Below are positions 13,098-23,290 of a stretch of 64,000 nt of DNA, piece by piece. The DNA comes from Symbiodinium microadriaticum. Taxonomy: Eukaryota > Sar > Dinophyceae > Suessiales > Symbiodiniaceae. Under the pieces are notes generated by a model that was given only the letters and a program-made list of their open reading frames with translations, was not told where the DNA came from and made no database searches. The position numbers and the translations under genes were made by a program. The stretch lies in NCBI GenBank assembly GCA_001939145.1, contig LSRX01000846.1, forward strand, positions 164,107 to 228,106. Reading direction: 5' to 3'. Every line of letters begins with the position of its first letter. The stretch's first letter is position 1.

Positions 13098-14599
13098 TCA
13101 TTTGCCGCCCTTGCCTTTGCCCTCATTCGGGCCCTTGCCTTTGCCGTCATTCGGGCCCTTGCCTTTGTCCTTGCCCTTGTCCTTGCCCTTGCCGCCCTTC
13201 GGACCAGCAGGCCTAGGCGGCGTAAACGGCTCCGGCCTCCCTTTGGGGATGTTCGGGCCTGGGAAAGTCGGCCGCAGATTCGGACCGGAAGGCAGCGGAT
13301 TCGGACCCACAGGCGCTGCCGAGGATGGCGCCGGGCAGCCGCCTGCCAAAGGAGCCAGCCGCGGAGGCAGCAGGATCTGATGGGGCAGAAGGGCATGTGC
13401 AGACTCTGTTCAAAGCCTACACGTGGGCCTACACTATTGCATCATTTACTGAACTGGGAACCGGAATTTGTTTTAATTTTGCAAAGCACCCCGCCGTGCT
13501 CGGGTCCTGGTTGAAGTAATTTGCAGCCTGCTCGCGGTACTGCTCCGGAGTGATTCGGCCGTAGGCCTTAGTATAGCCAAGTTCTATGGCATGGTTAACC
13601 TTGTACGCTTGACTTACTATGGTCGGGGTTGGCCTAGCTTCGGCTAACCGAAACACTGTGTCTGTGTTCTGAAACAACCCAAGCTGCGAGCTGCTGGGCG
13701 AGGGAAAACAAGATGCGCGTCACCCCCAGCTCATCGCGCAGCCGAGCTTCCTCAATCGGGCCCTCAGTTTCAATGAAGCGACACAAAGTCTGAATCTACT
13801 CCCATCCTCGTAACCAGAAAGACACAAACTGATAAACAAAGTCACAAGCCAGGCTGCCACTGTCCACCCAGCCCGTGGAACGGCGTCGGCAGTGCCACCA
13901 ACCGAAGAGGAGGCAGGCTCGGGCCCTGGCGGCTCGGGCCCTGCCTTCGGACCCGTTGGGGGAGCTGCCTTCGGACCCGCCGGGGGATCTGCCGTCGGAC
14001 CCGCCGGGTGAGCTGCCTTCGGCTTCGGACCCGCTGAGCTTGCCCGACGCTGCCGCTGCAAGGCCCGCTTCTTGGATCGGTTCGAGTTGGGGTCCTGGGA
14101 TTGTGCATGGTTTGCTTTGAATACGTTCTTACCTCAAATCAAGGAACCGACAATAACCACAGAAGCAGATGAATCCAGACAAAGACACCGGGGGAATGAC
14201 GTTGGACCCCTTCTTGTTGCCATCTCGGACCTGCCGATTACTGTTCAGTCCAGGCATACATCTCACATAATTTGTAATTAAAAACCATGGCCCAACACAT
14301 CAATGAAATCACATAGGCCGAGAAGCCGATGGCTCCTCCTCCTTCTTCTTATCCTTCTGCTTGTCGCCCTTCTTCTTGTCATCGGGCCCACGGTTCTTCT
14401 TCTTCTTGTCATCGGGCCCACGGTCCTCCTTCCTGTCCTGCTTCTTGCCACGCTTTTTCTTGTCATCGTCTTTCTTGTCGGAGTCCTTCTTCTTCTTGCC
14501 ATCCTTTTTCTTCTTCTCCTTCTTCTTCTTGTCCTTCTGCTGGGACTGGGACTCCTCCTCCTCCGGAGGGTCTTCATCCATCTTCGACCCAGACGCCAT
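13098..14599 (-). CDS. Gene E: Lys-rich protein with Gly-Pro/Lys-Gly-rich tail
   Basis: ATG at 14599 opens MASGSKMDEDPPEEEE, then a strongly charged Lys/Asp stretch with two RGPDDKKK units. Later exons on the same strand: from 14094 (after CCCAG) with repeated AGPK, AGPT and TGPK units; 13793 to about 13694 (FIETEGPIEEARLRDELGV); about 13600-13470 (AYGRITPEQYREQAANYF); and 13377 to TGA at 13098, with VGPN, SGPN, PGPN and then GKGPNDGKGKGPNEGKGKG. The exon at 14094 is open in two frames (Gly-Pro-rich or Arg-rich) and the first junction does not decide between them. One donor appears to be GC (GCAAAA near 13470). Low complexity and basic charge suggest a nucleic-acid-binding or disordered nuclear protein, but this is inference and no domain is recognised. 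Confidence 0.55.
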
Positions 14600-16146
14600 G
14601 GCACAGGCAAGGAGAGTCGGACCACTAATTAATCCAACTACTAAAAGAGGACAGTCGGACCACTAATTAATCGATCAAGAGGGCAACTAGGGGATTTGGT
14701 TCAGATCACTTGATCGGATCGCATAAAGCCGAGGGGAAAGTCGGAGTGCTATCAGAAGCGGCTCACAGGTAGACGTAAATGACCACATTATTGATTGATC
14801 GATTCTGTGATTGTGATTAAGCCCGCTGGAATTTCAAGTGAATGTTCAGCTCGGATTACCATTGGTTACTCGATCTTTCCAGGCTTCGATGCTTGAAGGC
14901 CACTGCTGCACATGACAGGAATCTTCAATCGGGTCCTTTTTGTTGGAGGGGTCAGTTGGATGATGATGCTAACCGTGAGCCCTAAAGCAAAACCTGTTCG
15001 GGCTTCTTTCTGGGTTGCTAAGAGGGAAATCAGCGGCCAAAGAAGCACACAAACACAAACTTTCGAGTGGGATACCCCTATCTTATTGGCTTAATGACAG
15101 ACTTCAGAGGGGATGCTGGGATATCAGAACCTCAGGGTTTTTGTTTAGGTCCCTTTCTGGGTCGGGAGGCAAAGCATGAAACCCGAATCCAACCCGTGCT
15201 CTAGACCTGACAACCACCCTGACAAAAAAAACACCTAAACCCCGCATCCATGAAACCCCAGGGTGAAGACTCCTGATCCCAAATCCCGTCTCCCTTTATT
15301 GAACCCTCACCTCTAAACTCTAAACTCTAAACGGCACCTTCGCCAGGCGAAGGCACGCCGCATCGTGGTCCAGTCCTCCACAAGCAAATTAAGTATTGAT
15401 TTGTAGGGCTACGAAGTCGGGTATGGTTATGTGGGGTTGCGGAATTAAGGGCAACCGCCTAAAACTATAGGGTTCAGGTTTAGGGCTTCAGGTTTGACAG
15501 GTGACAGATATCGACCCTGAGTGCTAATTTAAGGGTTAAGGGTTTGGGATTAGGGTTGAGGGTCCAGGGTTTGGGGTTTAAGGTATTTAAGGATAAACTA
15601 ATGGGTTGAGGGTGTTATAAACTAACAAACAGATACCGGCCCCGAAAGCCAATTTCAGGGTTAAGGGTTTAGGGTTGAGGGAGAAGGGTTCAGGATTTGG
15701 GGTTTAAAGTATTTAAGGATAAACATATTGGGGCTGAGGGCTATAAACTTACGAACAGATACCGACCCTGAATGGTTGGGAGGAAGATGTTTTTCATTGT
15801 ACAGGTTCGGTTAGTCAGTTTATAGCTCCTAAAGTTTAGGGCCTTTAGGGTTTCAGGGTTTAAGTCAAGTTAACATGAACATGAAGCTGCTCGGACCTGA
15901 AATTGCCAAATGACTGCCAAGTATTCCCGGACAGGGAGGGGGAGGGGGAGAGGGCATGCGCTACCACTGCTCCGGGCAGAGAAAATCACAGTCGGTGTGG
16001 TTGATGTGGATGCACGGAAGCCCTAAACCCTAAACCAGCTCGGACCTTATTAATTAGTACCTGTTGCCCGCATCAAGGGCCCGGAACCGGTGAGTCGTTG
16101 CAAGGATTCCAGGAGAAGAACCGCTGTCGCTGCTTTCCTGTTTAAA
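14600..16146. other. Spacer with telomere-like repeats
   Basis: 14613-14672 holds two direct copies of GTCGGACCACTAATTAATC. 14700-15100 shows no gene. 15120-15870 is degenerate CCCTAAA on the left, switching to TTTAGGG on the right, with a duplicated block (GTATTTAAGGATAAAC near 15580 and 15705). 15930-15950 is a GGGGGA run. A short minus-strand stretch near 16105-16065 reads THRFRALDAGN before a GTACTAA donor-like site and resembles THWFRAIE in gene B; it could be an isolated exon. Confidence 0.5.
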
Positions 16147-16448
16147 TTGCAATCTAGACCAAACGCAGTTCTCCACTCTTCCATCTGCACCACACCCGTG
16201 TCAGAAACTCCGAACCCAAGACGTTGCTCATCCACAACGCTTATCCAGCACTGAGGCCATGGCCCAAAGCAACCGTGGATACCAGCTGCCTGGCTCATGA
16301 GACAAGACATGCTCGCCCACAAAAAAATGCATGATGAGACGTGGTCAACCCAAAGCTGCGAACTGCAAAGCCCAACATGTTGCACCCACAACGGTGTAAG
16401 AAATATTATGTGCTGAGCAACGGAAAATGCCAACAGACACGGCCTGCG
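16147..16448 (+). repeat. Dispersed repeat, copy 2
   Basis: Second copy of the repeat seen at 11617-12030, same orientation and same order of anchors, shorter because of internal deletions. No target-site duplication or terminal repeat could be made out by eye. Confidence 0.75.
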
Positions 16449-17006
16449 CGAGCTCTCGGGCCATCAGGAAGGTGGTCGGACCTAAAGTGGCCAAGCAGTA
16501 GCACCAGTTACCGGAACTATGGCGGGACCTGTAGGCATGCGCTATCTGGCAGACCGAAGCAAACTTGAAACGCACGGGGCCATTACTGGTTCAAACACGT
16601 GAAGTTGCTCAGGGCCCCGCAAATGATGACGCCACCGCAGCTCTGGCCAACATGCCCTCGTCCGCCCAGCAGACCTATGATCAAAGGGTGTCGGTGATCA
16701 CCCGCGGCGCAAAACATCCGGAAGGAAGATCAGATCAAAAATCGATCGGCCTCACTCCTCATCCCCCGGCCTTTGAAGCATGGTAGCCTGCAGGAAGAAC
16801 GCACAAGTTTGAGAGTCACTTTCTGCAGAAGGCGAAACGCAGCAGCCGTCGTGCTCGCATGATTTTCTCATTCAGAGCCAGCCAGCGCGGCGTCTTCTCC
16901 CTAGAAAGACAGACAGCAATGCCGGCGACTCGGGCCACGCATGCAGACTACACAGCCGGCGGCGATTCCCTGCAGGAGAAAAAAAAGCCAGCTCGGACCC
17001 TCGGAC
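16449..17006. other. Downstream of gene B; possible small Cys-rich exon
   Basis: A pyrimidine-rich acceptor (TTTTTTTCTCCTGCAG) at 16970 is followed by a minus-strand frame GIAAGCVVCMRGPSRRHCC ending in TAG at 16901. It may be an alternative last exon of gene B. A plus-strand frame at 16565-16786 also looks protein-like but lacks other support. Confidence 0.3.
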
Positions 17007-17981
17007 CTATTCGGAGCCGCTCCGTTCAATGGCCCGGAACCAGTGAGTGGCAGAAACCAGATGCGCAGCATCGGCCCTCACACCACACAACATACAGATG
17101 CCATCGAGCCCCACATACTGAGCCGTGGCTGGCATCATCGTCGGCCCCGGCTCCTGCTGCGGCTCCTTAGATCAAGAGTTGCACCGTGGCACACATGACC
17201 CAAACCTAAAAACTCCACAAGCAGCAGCACACAACATCCATCTCGCGCCGAAGCACCTGCCCCGCGGCGGGAACCCGAAGATCGGGGGGAACTTCGCGTT
17301 CGGGCCGTACCTGAAGTTTCTTTTGTTCGGAAAAAGGAAAGCCAACCTACCTTACTGCTTTAGAAACAGAAAACGATGCGTGACAGCCCAGTAACGCTCT
17401 CGGGATTGGCATCCTCGGGCCCGGCGTTGGCCCGCTCTCCTCCGTCGGCCCCTCTCCTCCGGTGCCTTGGCCTTGGCCTGAAAGATCCTGAAAGGAGCCC
17501 TGAGGCGGGTCGTTGTGATCAGGCCTGGGCTCGTCGCCTTGGGCGGACTCTTGGGTGGGGCTGGGGCCTGGGGCGGACTCTTGGGTGGGGGCGGAGTCTT
17601 GGGTGGACTGACCTTGGGCGGAGTGTTGGGTGGCCTGACTCGGGCCTGGGGCGGACCCCTGGGTCGGGCCTTGGGCAGCTTGGGTCTGGGCGGATTGGGG
17701 CGGTCCCTGAGCAGCCATCGAGCCTTGGGACGCTTGGGCGCCGCTGGCTCGGCTTTGGCCTCCGTCGTTGGTAGAGGGGATGAAGCCTTCGGACCAGCGC
17801 TGGCTTTTGCCCCGTGCCTGCAGTAGCACAACAAGACAAAGAACATGTTACAAAAATGTAACATGGAAGAAAGTAAAAACATAGTGCTTGTCCAAGGCCG
17901 TGGCTCGGACTTGCCCTTGCTCCTGCCCTTCGGCCCACCGCCATAGAAGGAGTCGTAGCTGGACCGCTGCCACATCCAGGC
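17007..17981 (-). CDS. Gene B: Pro/Gln-rich protein with C-terminal CxxC segment
   Basis: Starts as an exon at 17981 after GCTGAG (AWMWQRSSYDSFYGGGPKG), so it probably continues gene A rather than having its own start. After an intron ending at a CTGCAG near 17820 comes a long Gln/Pro/Ser-rich low-complexity exon (QGPTQGSAPGPSQ and similar units), which ends at a GTAAGG donor near 17355 in phase 0. Next are an exon from 17310 (after CTTCAG) and one from 17165 (after CTAAG) with YVGLDGICMLCGVRADAAH and THWFRAIERSGSE before TAG at 17007. The CxxC plus downstream His could bind zinc. Alternative frames are open in the low-complexity exon because of its composition, so the exact protein is uncertain. 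Function unknown. Confidence 0.5.
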
Positions 17982-18050
17982 CTCAGCATCGCAGTGGGTG
18001 GCGTGACGCAGGCATTTTGCATCACAAACATGCAGCTGACTCAAGCGACG

Positions 18051-18219
18051 TCAAGCCGCATCATCCTCGGAGTCCTGGCTCATATCGGGCCAGCGATCGC
18101 GGTAGTCCAGCTTGTACTCCAAGGGTCGGGTCTCTTCGGTCCTTTGGCAAGAATCGAATCAAACTAGTAGTAGTTGTAGTCGTAGTAGTTAGTAGCAAGT
18201 GGTTCGTAGTTAGTCGTTG

Positions 18220-18294
<75 letters not shown>

Positions 18295-18303
18295 ATAGTA
18301 GTG

Positions 18304-18342
<39 letters not shown>

Positions 18343-19641
18343 ATAATAGTAGTAGCAGAAACAGTGGAAATAATAGAAAAATACAAGCAGCAGGCCTCAA
18401 CTTGAAGGACTTCTCGTTGTAGAAGCTGAAGATGTTGCGGTATTGCCGCGTTCTCTCCGTGCTTCGGTCCGCGTCGCTGCCTCAGAAAACACCACAAAGC
18501 CACATGTTCGAGACTGGTTTGCGATCATGCATGCCGACAAGGAACCAATGAGGGCGGAGAGCAGGTGTGGCACATGCTCGTGGCAGTAATCGGACCCATT
18601 GGGTGAAGACTGCCCGAGGCCATGGAAGTCCTCGGGTCAATCAGGCTTTGCGACATGAGTACTGTGACTGGCGTGGGCAAAAAATTGGACACGTAAACAA
18701 ACAGCATGCCCGAAGAGTGCTGGCAAGATGCGGACCAAAGTTGTTGGTCCTTCCAGCCCAGCTTATAGAAGCACCAGGCCACATCTGGCATGGACTGCCA
18801 GAGCTCCGCGCTGCGCACAAGCGCCTGAGTTGCCATGCTAGGGAAAACTGCTGTGCACGCCCAGCGTGGTCGACAAGAACTTGTCTAAGATTCCAGGCCA
18901 AGGCTCGTGGTGGGGAGCTGTCTCTCGGACCCCAGCATCGCCCTTGCGTGGAGGTCGGCCCGGATGCTCTTTGCCTGCCGGCACACAGGAAACTATCTAA
19001 TATGTTTCAATTGGATTCATCAGCTCCTGAGCTAAACAGTTAACGCAGTCAAGACTCGAAGCCAGTGCATGATATCTCGGACCAAAAAGTACCACCGCTG
19101 GCCGCAAGTGCCGAGCTCATGGGGGTAGCGCAGCCTGCGTCGGACCATCTTCTCCGCGAGGCCATGGCGCAGGTCCTTGAAAAGCATCGAGTTGCTTACT
19201 AACCCAGAAGCATGAAGACTCGTCACACTGCGTCACTTGAGACACTGCAAGAATCAGCATGTTTGCCCCGCCTTCTGGTCCGGGTGGTTGTGCAAGGTCA
19301 GGGCGAGCACTGCCTGCACGCAGCAAACCCTATCTCCGTGCATCGCCACGTGGCCATGAATCAATGATTAATTGAACTGCAGGCAGCCGAGGTGCGACCC
19401 AAGCGACAATGTCGGCCTCGGTCTGGTGGAGCACCCACGCCGTCTGGTAGTCCAGCTCCATGAGGCAGCTTCGGACCTTGTCATTCTCCCAAGAACGCTC
19501 GACTCGGTCCGGCTTATGCCAGACCTGCGGGACGGCGGAGATGTCCAAGGTCGAACTCAAATCGGGCCTGTCCCTCCCCTTGTTGCAAGCGGCCCGCATG
19601 AAGTCCCAGGGGATGAAACTGAAGTCCCCGTCAAAGGCCAT
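18051..19641 (-). CDS. Gene A: unknown multi-exon protein
   Basis: ATG at 19641 opens MAFDGDFSFIPWDFMRAACN, a clearly protein-like exon down to about 19345 (VAWVAPRLPAVQLIID). Further coding-like segments follow on the same strand: about 19304-19265 (AVLALTLHNHPDQKAG), about 19198-19040 (MVRRRLRYPHELGTCG), about 18820-18580 (WQSMPDVAWCFYKLGWKD), 18482-18406 (TRQYRNIFSFYNEKSFK) and about 18150-18051 (LEYKLDYRDRWPDMSQDSED), where a TGA occurs. A GC donor just before that TGA would join it in phase to the exon at 17981, making A and B one gene. The 18405-18150 intron is mostly TAG microsatellite. No family recognised. Segment order is firm; most exon edges are not. Confidence 0.55.
18160..18356 (+). 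repeat. (GTA)n microsatellite in gene A intron
   Basis: About 45 or more AGT/GTA units with few interruptions, located between the YRNIFSFYNEK exon and the last exon of gene A. The Leu-rich and Thr-rich open frames across it are repeat artefacts. Confidence 0.9.
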
Positions 19642-19689
19642 GGCAGCGGAGGCGAATTTCGGGCCTGCTTTCTCCTAAAATGTCAGCGA

Positions 19690-19790
19690 AGCCGCAGGGA
19701 AATGTCGGGCCTATTTTGTCATGAAATGTCAAGCGATGCCGTAGGCTAACGTCGGGCCGCGATGCCGTAAGCTAACGTCGGGCCTGTTTT
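19690..19790 (+). repeat. Short direct repeats carrying the TCGGRCC heptamer
   Basis: ATGCCGTAGGCTAACGTCGG and the near-identical ATGCCGTAAGCTAACGTCGG are adjacent copies of a roughly 26-bp unit (19735-19786). TGTCGGGCCTATTTTGTCAT and CGTCGGGCCTGTTTTGTCAT flank them. Three of the four segments contain the heptamer outside any exon. Confidence 0.8.
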
Positions 19791-19934
19791 GTCATGTGTC
19801 TTGCACTGCACCCTTCGTGACATGGAATGCTGGAGAAGCTGCGTGGCAAAGCAACACAAAGAAAGCTTGCACATGAGCAGCATGATATGTCTGCACACCC
19901 CTGGCACGCGCAGCAAAACAACAACAACAAGCAC

Positions 19935-20030
19935 TCAAGACGACGTGGGCGCCTTCTCCGCAAGCTTCCTCGCCCATCGGACCATAGGAGACGCCGCCTG
20001 CGTGTTCGAGATTGGCTGGTTCTCCGGGTG
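19935..20030 (-). CDS. Probable last exon of a gene cut by the gap
   Basis: The minus strand reads HPENQPISNTQAASPMVRWA and RKLAEKAPTSS, then TGA at 19937-19935. It has coding character and contains GGTCCGA. A CCCCAG acceptor lies a few bases upstream. The rest of the gene would lie beyond the hairpin array and the gap. Product unknown. Confidence 0.4.
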   Translation of the reverse strand, partial: HPENQPISNTQAASPMVRWARKLAEKAPTSS

Positions 20031-20079
20031 ATGGGATGCTGGGGCCTTAGAGAGATAAGAAGATAATCATGGGAAAACA

Positions 20080-20395
20080 AGGAAGCCCCAAACCCCAAAC
20101 TTGGCCCTGAACCCTTGACCCTCAACCCTATTCCCTAGGCCCTAAACTCTTAAACCTGAAATTAGCTTTCAGGGTCGGTATCTGTAGTTTATAACACCCT
20201 CAACCCGAAGTCTTTATCCTTAGCCTTAGAACCCAAACCCTAAACAAACCCTGAACCCTTGTGTGCCAACCCGAATCCCTAAACCCTGAACCCTCCTTAA
20301 AGATCTTAAACCTTACTATAAGCCTTAAAAACAAACCCTAAACGTTGACCCTCAACCCTGCCAAAAATCCCGCCCTAAACCCTTAGCAGCCTCGT
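20080..20395. repeat. Degenerate CCCTAAA repeats
   Basis: Interrupted CCCTAAACC and CCTGAACCC units form the left shoulder of the repeat-rich half of the window. Confidence 0.8.
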
Positions 20396-20414
20396 CACGC
20401 AGTATTGTGGCAGC

Positions 20415-20612
20415 CACAACCCGAGGGCTGTGACGCCGCAGTCCGAAGACTGCGGTAGCCACAGCCCGAAGGCTGTGACAGCCACAGCCCGAGGGCTGTG
20501 ACGCCGCAGTCCAAAGACTGCGGTAGCCACGACCCGAAGGTCGTGACAGCCACAGCCCGAAGGCTGTGACAGCCACAGCCCGAGGGCTGTGACGCCGCAG
20601 TCCAAAGACTGC
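20415..20612. repeat. Array of nine short hairpins ending at the gap
   Basis: Perfect or near-perfect inverted repeats at 20415-20432, 20436-20455, 20460-20477, 20483-20500, 20504-20523, 20528-20545, 20551-20568, 20574-20591 and 20595-20612. Type A is CACAGCC-loop-GGCTGTG and type B is CCGCAGTC-loop-GACTGCGG. Loops are CGAA, CGAG or CAAA. The hairpin at 20528 changes the stem to CACGACC...GGTCGTG, with both strands altered so that pairing is kept. The array runs straight into Ns. Confidence 0.9.
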
Positions 20613-21401
20613 NNNNNNNNNNNNNNNNNNNNNNNNNNNNNNNNNNNNNNNNNNNNNNNNNNNNNNNNNNNNNNNNNNNNNNNNNNNNNNNNNNNNNNNN
20701 NNNNNNNNNNNNNNNNNNNNNNNNNNNNNNNNNNNNNNNNNNNNNNNNNNNNNNNNNNNNNNNNNNNNNNNNNNNNNNNNNNNNNNNNNNNNNNNNNNNN
20801 NNNNNNNNNNNNNNNNNNNNNNNNNNNNNNNNNNNNNNNNNNNNNNNNNNNNNNNNNNNNNNNNNNNNNNNNNNNNNNNNNNNNNNNNNNNNNNNNNNNN
20901 NNNNNNNNNNNNNNNNNNNNNNNNNNNNNNNNNNNNNNNNNNNNNNNNNNNNNNNNNNNNNNNNNNNNNNNNNNNNNNNNNNNNNNNNNNNNNNNNNNNN
21001 NNNNNNNNNNNNNNNNNNNNNNNNNNNNNNNNNNNNNNNNNNNNNNNNNNNNNNNNNNNNNNNNNNNNNNNNNNNNNNNNNNNNNNNNNNNNNNNNNNNN
21101 NNNNNNNNNNNNNNNNNNNNNNNNNNNNNNNNNNNNNNNNNNNNNNNNNNNNNNNNNNNNNNNNNNNNNNNNNNNNNNNNNNNNNNNNNNNNNNNNNNNN
21201 NNNNNNNNNNNNNNNNNNNNNNNNNNNNNNNNNNNNNNNNNNNNNNNNNNNNNNNNNNNNNNNNNNNNNNNNNNNNNNNNNNNNNNNNNNNNNNNNNNNN
21301 NNNNNNNNNNNNNNNNNNNNNNNNNNNNNNNNNNNNNNNNNNNNNNNNNNNNNNNNNNNNNNNNNNNNNNNNNNNNNNNNNNNNNNNNNNNNNNNNNNNN
21401 N
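20613..21401. other. Assembly gap (789 Ns)
   Basis: Run of N. Left flank is the hairpin array, right flank is a TTTAGGG-type repeat. Any frame drawn across it is meaningless. Confidence 1.
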
Positions 21402-21861
21402 TTTAGGGCTTTAGGGTTTTAGGGTTTATAGGGTTTAGAGATTTAGGGTTTTAGGGTTTTAGGGTTTAGGGTTTAGGGTTTTAGGATTTAGGGCTTAGGG
21501 TTTATAGGGTGAAGCTTGAACTCGGGCCTGTAGGGTGATCCTGGAGCCTGACGTCTGCAAGGCTGTTGCGTCGGGCCTGTTTAGGTTTACCTTAACTGAA
21601 TGCTACTCCACAGCTACCACTAACAGCAACAGGCAAATGACCCTGAAATGAAAAATGTCCGAAACGACCGCCCAGTTTTAGTAGTTTAGGGACATAGGGA
21701 TTTAGGGTTTAGCTTAGATAATATTGCAACGGACCTGCGGACTGCAAGATAGGCAGAGCTTACATGCAGCACCCGAAGCCGGTCCCCAGCGGTAGCCCGT
21801 TGCAGCGTCCACCACGTGAATTCGCACCTGAGCGGAGTCTCCGCACCGATCTACGATGTAT

Positions 21862-21970
21862 TGTAGGCGCCCTAATCAAGAGAACAGTATTTTGGGCTCC
21901 TTTATAGAGTACAACTATATAATAGGGAACCCGAAGGATAGCTTTCGTAATTATATTAGGCCTCTATATT
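21862..21970 (+). repeat. MITE family 3, copy
   Basis: TGTAGGCGCCCTAAT at the left, TTTTGGGCTCCTTTATAG inside, and TAATTATATTAGGCCTCTATA at the right, which mirrors the left end. Diverged relative to the copy at 38135. Confidence 0.65.
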
Positions 21971-22775
21971 CGACTGTCATGCTTTGAAGATAATGTCTTC
22001 AATGTTACAAGTCGTGTCGTCATAGTGCTCGCTGCAATGTAGGGGTCCGAGCAGTTACTTGTAGTATCCGCCTCATAGTTTCCAAGATAACTATATAGTG
22101 GTTATTAAGGCCTCAGGCTTTCGATCCTTGCTGGAGCCCTGCCGTAAACTTTGGTAATAGAGAGAGACATTGGCCCCAATCCCTGAACCCTAAACCCTGA
22201 ACCCAAATCCTTCAACCCATGAACCCTAAACCCCAAACGCCTGAATCCTAAACCCTAAACCCCAACCCCAAAACCCTAAACCCCAACCCTAAACCCCTGA
22301 ACCCCAAACCCTAAACCCCTGAAGCCTAATCCTCGCTCAACCGGGGTCGAAAGGGAACCCGTGTAGTGCCCGCTTATTAAACATTACAGCACCGCAATAA
22401 TACTTTGTAAGTACCTCGATCGTGACACTTCTAGTGCCTGTGTAGTTTCCCTTGCAACACCCTTACTGTAACCTGATGCCGCACATCGGAATGGACATCT
22501 CAGGAGGCTGCGAGCGGCGACACCATGGGTGCGCACAGCGCACCTTCAAGCCCAAAGGACTTCCCCCGCTTTAAGGGATCGCTAAAGGATTCAAAGGGTT
22601 TAGGGTTTAGGGTTTTGGGGTTTTAGGGTTTTGGGGTTTTAGGGTTTAGGGTTAGATCCCGTATAACCCTAAACCCTAAACCCTATTATGGGGTCACAGA
22701 AGGAACTTCGGGCATAGGGCTGCTACGATGAGGGTTAGGGTCGAAGCCCCTAAACCCTACAATTCTATGGGGATA

Positions 22776-22885
22776 CTACGGTTCATGACACAAACCCTGC
22801 ATTACCCCATAGCAAGGAATATACCACAGTTCCCTTAGCTTAGGGTCCTTAAGGAATTGCTAAGGATTTATATCATCAGCCGTAG
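22776..22885 (-). repeat. MITE family 1, copy
   Basis: Left end CTACGGTTCATGACACAAAC and right end TTTATATCATCAGCCGTAG are inverted repeats. The core has AAGGAATATACCA and TTAGGGTCCTTAAGG. Confidence 0.85.
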
Positions 22886-23234
22886 GAGCTTCCTTGGGGG
22901 AGGATCGGACTCCTCGAAGCCTCGGGTCTCATCGGCATCTCATGGAATGAACCCTTAGGGTCCATGTACCCAAATCGTATAGGGTTTAGGGTTTAGGGTT
23001 TTAGGGTTTAGGGCTTAGGGTTTAGGGTTGAAGGTTTAGGGTTTAGGGTTTAGGGTTTAGGGCGTATATACTTTGGCCACAGAGTACCTACATAGGGACT
23101 ACTTTATAAGGCCAAGGTATGTACTATTTGGGTACATGGACCCTTAGGGGAAGTTTTGTGGCAAGCAGCGGTATCAGGACCCGTAGGTGATGCTCCAAAA
23201 TCCAAACACCCGATGTGCCATTCACTCTCTGCGG

Positions 23235-23239
23235 TCCTC

Positions 23240-23277
<38 letters not shown>

Positions 23278-23290
23278 TTATTTATTTAAT
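23235..23290 (+). repeat. (TA)n microsatellite
   Basis: TATATG and TATATA units followed by a TTTA stretch. Confidence 0.8.

Noticed and set aside
18164..18503. Leu-rich and Thr-rich minus-strand frames
   Set aside because: They read through the GTA microsatellite in an intron of gene A; only the YRNIFSFYNEK part is exon-like.
20415..20612. CRISPR array
   Set aside because: Units are back-to-back hairpins without unique spacers, in an intron-rich nuclear context.
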